NCBI GenBank assembly: GCA_945861235.1 | Contig: CAMATV010000062.1 | Coordinates: forward strand, 1-11,530 | Source: Opitutus sp. GAS368 | GTDB taxonomy: Bacteria > Verrucomicrobiota > Verrucomicrobiia > Opitutales > Opitutaceae | Direction: 5' to 3' | Length of the DNA stretch: 11,530 bases | Shown here: one piece after another, positions 9,719 through 11,530 of the stretch | Numbering within the stretch: position 1 is the first letter of the stretch | Layout of the letters: each line of letters opens with the position of its first letter | The notes under the pieces: model-generated | What the model saw: only the letters and a program-made list of their open reading frames with translations | The model's database searches: none | Told to the model about the DNA's origin: nothing | Translations under genes and position numbers: made by a program

Positions 9719-11131
9719 TTAGTTCACGGCGAAAACCTCGCGGGCATCCGCGATGCTGCCGGTGACTGCCGCCGCCGCCACCATGAGCGGACTCATGAGA
9801 ATCGTGCGGCCCGTGGGAGAGCCTTGCCGGCCTTTGAAATTGCGGTTCGAGGAACTCGCGCAGAGCTGGTCGCCGATGAGCTTGTCGGGATTCATCGCCA
9901 AACACATGGAGCAACCCGCCTCACGCCACTCGAATCCGGCCTCGCTGAAAACCTTGTCGATCCCCTGCGCGATACACTGGAGTGCCACGATCTGTGAACC
10001 GGGCACCGCGATGGCCTTCACCCCGCCGGCGACTTTGCGCCCCTTCAAGAACCGCGCGACTTCCTGGAAATCGCTGAGACGGCCGTTCGTGCAGGAACCG
10101 AGAAACGCGACATCGATCTTCGTGCCCTTGATGGGTGCGCCGGGTGTGAGTTTCATGTAGGCCAGCGCCTCCTCGATCGAAGCCTTCTCGTCGACCACGT
10201 TGGTCTTCGCCGCGTCGGGGATCGATTCGTTGATCGCGATGGCCTGACCGGGATTAATGCCCCACGTGACCGTCGGCGCGATGTCCGCCGCCGCGATCTT
10301 GACCACGTCGTCGTAGTGACAGCCCGGATCGCTCGCGAAACTCTGCCAGTTCGCCACCGCCGCATCCCACTGGGCGGCTTTGGGAGAGTAGGGCCGGCCT
10401 TGCAAATAAGCGAAGGTCGTCTCGTCCGGGTTCACATAACCCGCGCGCGCGCCGCCTTCGATCGACATATTACACACCGTCATCCGCTCCTCCATCGTGA
10501 AGCGGTCGAAAAGTTCGCCGGCATATTCGTAGGCGAACCCCGTGCCGCCATTCACGCCGAGCGTGCGGATGATATGGAGAATCACGTCCTTGGCATAGAC
10601 GCCGGGCAGGAGCTTTCCGCTCACCTCGATGCGGCGCACCTTCAATTTACCCAGCGCCATGGTCTGCGTCGCGAGCACGTCGCGGATCTGCGTCGTGCCG
10701 ACGCCGAACGCGATCGCCCCGAACGCCCCGTGCGTGCTCGTATGCGAGTCACCACACGCGATCGTCGTGCCCGGCTGCGTGATGCCCTGCTCGGGCCCGA
10801 CGATGTGCACGATGCCCTGCTTGCCGCTCGCGCGGTCGAAAAACGTGATGCCTGTCGAGGCGCAGTTCTTGCGCAATTCTTCCATCATGGCCTGCGCGAG
10901 CGGATCGCGGTAGGGCTCGGCAAACTGATCCGTCGGCACGATGTGGTCGACTGTGGCGAAGGTCCGGTGCGGCATCGCCACCTGGAGGCCCAGATCGCGG
11001 AGCATCCCAAAGGCCTGCGGGCTCGTCACCTCGTGAATGAGGTGCGTGCCTACCAAGAGCTGCGTCTGACCATTGGCCAACGTGCGGACGGCGTGGGCGT
11101 CCCAGACTTTTTCGAAGAGTGATTTGCGCAT
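9719..11131 (-). CDS. leuC: 3-isopropylmalate dehydratase large subunit LeuC
   Basis: 470 residues, full length for the bacterial LeuC type. It shows the aconitase-family landmarks: ACGDSHTSTHGAFGA (125-139), the three cysteines that hold the [4Fe-4S] cluster at C347 (FLGSCTNGR) and C407/C410 (GCSMCLAMNPD), and SSNRNFKGRQGSP (427-439). The fourth iron site is left free for substrate, as in all members. It pairs with the adjacent LeuD. The start at ATG 11131 gives MRKSLFEKVWDAH, matching the common LeuC N-terminus (xxTLxEKIWdaH). No Shine-Dalgarno precedes it (CTATTCTCC just upstream). It is transcribed away from a divergent LysR-type gene across a 245-base region with a candidate promoter and operator. 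Confidence 0.98.
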   Translation of the reverse strand: MRKSLFEKVWDAHAVRTLANGQTQLLVGTHLIHEVTSPQAFGMLRDLGLQVAMPHRTFATVDHIVPTDQFAEPYRDPLAQAMMEELRKNCASTGITFFDRASGKQGIVHIVGPEQGITQPGTTIACGDSHTSTHGAFGAIAFGVGTTQIRDVLATQTMALGKLKVRRIEVSGKLLPGVYAKDVILHIIRTLGVNGGTGFAYEYAGELFDRFTMEERMTVCNMSIEGGARAGYVNPDETTFAYLQGRPYSPKAAQWDAAVANWQSFASDPGCHYDDVVKIAAADIAPTVTWGINPGQAIAINESIPDAAKTNVVDEKASIEEALAYMKLTPGAPIKGTKIDVAFLGSCTNGRLSDFQEVARFLKGRKVAGGVKAIAVPGSQIVALQCIAQGIDKVFSEAGFEWREAGCSMCLAMNPDKLIGDQLCASSSNRNFKGRQGSPTGRTILMSPLMVAAAAVTGSIADAREVFAVN

Positions 11132-11210
11132 GGAGAATAGAAATGGGTGTCGAGGCGCTTGGCGAGGAAGCCCGGGCTCCGAGTCGCAGGTACCTCAGAT
11201 TCTTGATTTG

Positions 11211-11238
11211 AACCCTTGGACCCTAGACCCCAAGCCCA
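11211..11238. repeat. C-rich degenerate heptamer array, first copy
   Basis: Four consecutive heptamers: AACCCTT, GGACCCT, AGACCCC, AAGCCCA. All have a CCC core at the same place in the unit. The last 12 bases (ACCCCAAGCCCA, 11227-11238) recur exactly at 11338-11349 in the second array, so the two arrays flank the promoter and dyad region. Confidence 0.6.
11213..11237 (-). other. Putative G-quadruplex in the predicted leuC 5' leader
   Basis: On the minus strand the sequence is GGG-CTT-GGGG-TCTA-GGG-TCCAA-GGG, which satisfies the canonical rule of four G runs of at least three separated by loops of 1-7 bases. If transcription starts near 11263, this lies in the untranslated leader RNA of leuC, about 80-105 bases before the start codon. 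It is produced by the heptamer array on the other strand. Confidence 0.45.
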
Positions 11239-11269
11239 AAAAAACTAAACCCTTCGCCCGACAGCCTGC

Positions 11270-11298
11270 ATCCTACCAGATCCTTGCCATACCGTGAA
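11270..11298 (-). promoter_or_regulatory. Candidate sigma70-type promoter for leuCD
   Basis: Minus strand: TTCACG (11298-11293, 4 of 6 to TTGACA), a 17-base spacer, then TAGGAT (11275-11270, 4 of 6 to TATAAT). A start near 11263 would give a leader of about 130 bases. The match is modest, as expected for an activator-dependent promoter, and gains weight only from its spacing to the dyad at 11318-11336. Confidence 0.35.
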
Positions 11299-11317
11299 AT
11301 ACTCTTTTCGCTTTCTG

Positions 11318-11336
11318 TGATGCCTATCCGGCATCA
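11318..11336. promoter_or_regulatory. Perfect dyad with T-N11-A core, candidate LysR-type operator
   Basis: TGATGCC (11318-11324) and GGCATCA (11330-11336) are perfect 7-bp inverted arms around TATCC. The inner T at 11321 and A at 11333 are separated by exactly 11 bases, the consensus of LysR-type binding boxes. It lies between leuC and the divergent LysR-type gene, centred at 11327, about 64 bases upstream of the start predicted for leuC transcription and 50 bases before the regulator ATG. Confidence 0.6.
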
Positions 11337-11377
11337 AACCCCAAGCCCAGACTCCAGACTCCAGACCCCAAACCCCA
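11336..11377. repeat. C-rich degenerate heptamer array, second copy, ending at the LysR start codon
   Basis: Six consecutive heptamers: AAACCCC, AAGCCCA, GACTCCA, GACTCCA, GACCCCA, AACCCCA. Two units are identical. The last base is the A of the regulator ATG at 11377, so the array occupies the whole place of the ribosome binding site. The first unit touches the dyad arm at 11336. Confidence 0.65.
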
Positions 11378-11530
11378 TGCCCAGCGAGTATCAGTTCCCT
11401 TTCGAGCTCCGTCACCTCGTTTACTTCCGCGAGGTCGCGCGTCAGCTCCATTTCCGCAAAGCCGCCGAGACGCTGGCCATCGCGCAACCCGCCCTCAGCC
11501 GCGCCATCGCCCAGCTCGAAACCGCGCTCG
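11377..11530 (+). CDS. LysR-type transcriptional regulator, N-terminal part (3' truncated by window edge)
   Basis: The frame from ATG 11377 stays open to the window end, giving 51 residues. They match the winged helix-turn-helix of LysR-type regulators: LRHLVYFREVARQLHF, then KAAETLAIAQPALSRAIAQLE, where AIAQPALSRAI is the recognition helix region. The IAQPALSR wording is closest in style to the BenM/CatM/CbbR branch rather than to LeuO. Such proteins usually control the divergent neighbour and themselves from the shared intergenic region, so leuC is the obvious candidate target; this is inferred from position only. The effector-binding domain lies outside the window. There is no Shine-Dalgarno; heptamer repeats run up to the start codon. 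Confidence 0.9.
   Translation, partial: MPSEYQFPFELRHLVYFREVARQLHFRKAAETLAIAQPALSRAIAQLETAL

Noticed and set aside
10316..11122. Plus-strand open frame opposite leuC (268 codons)
   Set aside because: The minus strand encodes LeuC with all cluster cysteines; the plus translation is Arg/Ala/His-rich low-complexity sequence typical of shadow frames.
11132..11263. Leucine attenuator with a leader peptide before leuC
   Set aside because: The predicted leader has no ATG and no run of leucine codons, and no terminator/antiterminator pair with a T run is visible.

Overview
The window is high-GC bacterial chromosome with tightly packed housekeeping genes. The gene content and sequence style suggest a Verrucomicrobiota member, most likely an Opitutaceae-like bacterium. 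The reasons are an mcsB-clpC pair in a high-GC organism with an ExbB/ExbD (Gram-negative) envelope system, a membrane-anchored DUF4838-type protein, and start sites that mostly lack Shine-Dalgarno sequences. This taxonomic placement is inference; no rRNA or other marker is present. I see no phage, transposase, CRISPR array, tRNA or rRNA.

Layout. (1) 1-2784, plus strand: the 3' end of mcsB (protein arginine kinase) followed 21 bases later by clpC (AAA+ unfoldase of ClpCP), closed by a strong intrinsic terminator at 2811-2847. (2) 2885-4684, plus: a secreted protein with a transglutaminase-like Cys-His-Asp core and a TPR-like C-terminus, function unknown. (3) 4710-6878, minus: a membrane-anchored DUF4838 protein with a C-terminal jelly-roll-like module, convergent with the previous gene. 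(4) 7073-7759, minus: a short-chain dehydrogenase/reductase. (5) 7879-8861, minus: exbB-exbD, translationally coupled by a one-base overlap. (6) 9005-11131, minus: leuC-leuD, the two subunits of isopropylmalate isomerase. (7) 11377-11530, plus: the first 51 codons of a LysR-type regulator, divergent from leuC.

How the genes work together. McsB marks proteins with phosphoarginine and ClpC recognises the mark. Both halves of this recognition can be read here: the RDxxRA allosteric motif of McsB and the two GTEH glutamates of the ClpC N-domain. LeuC and LeuD form one enzyme of leucine biosynthesis. The divergent regulator and a perfect dyad with a T-N11-A core, centred near -64 from a candidate leuC promoter, suggest classical LysR-type control. 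ExbB and ExbD form a proton-driven motor, but no TonB gene is adjacent.

The most unusual non-coding signal is a set of degenerate heptanucleotide tandem arrays in the gaps. Two C-rich arrays flank the regulatory region of leuC/LysR (11211-11238 and 11336-11377). Two more lie upstream of the SDR gene (7770-7800 and 7845-7861). They resemble in form the short tandem heptamers (STRR) of cyanobacteria. One of the C-rich arrays gives a canonical G-quadruplex motif in the predicted leuC leader. No wholly new multi-gene system is evident.
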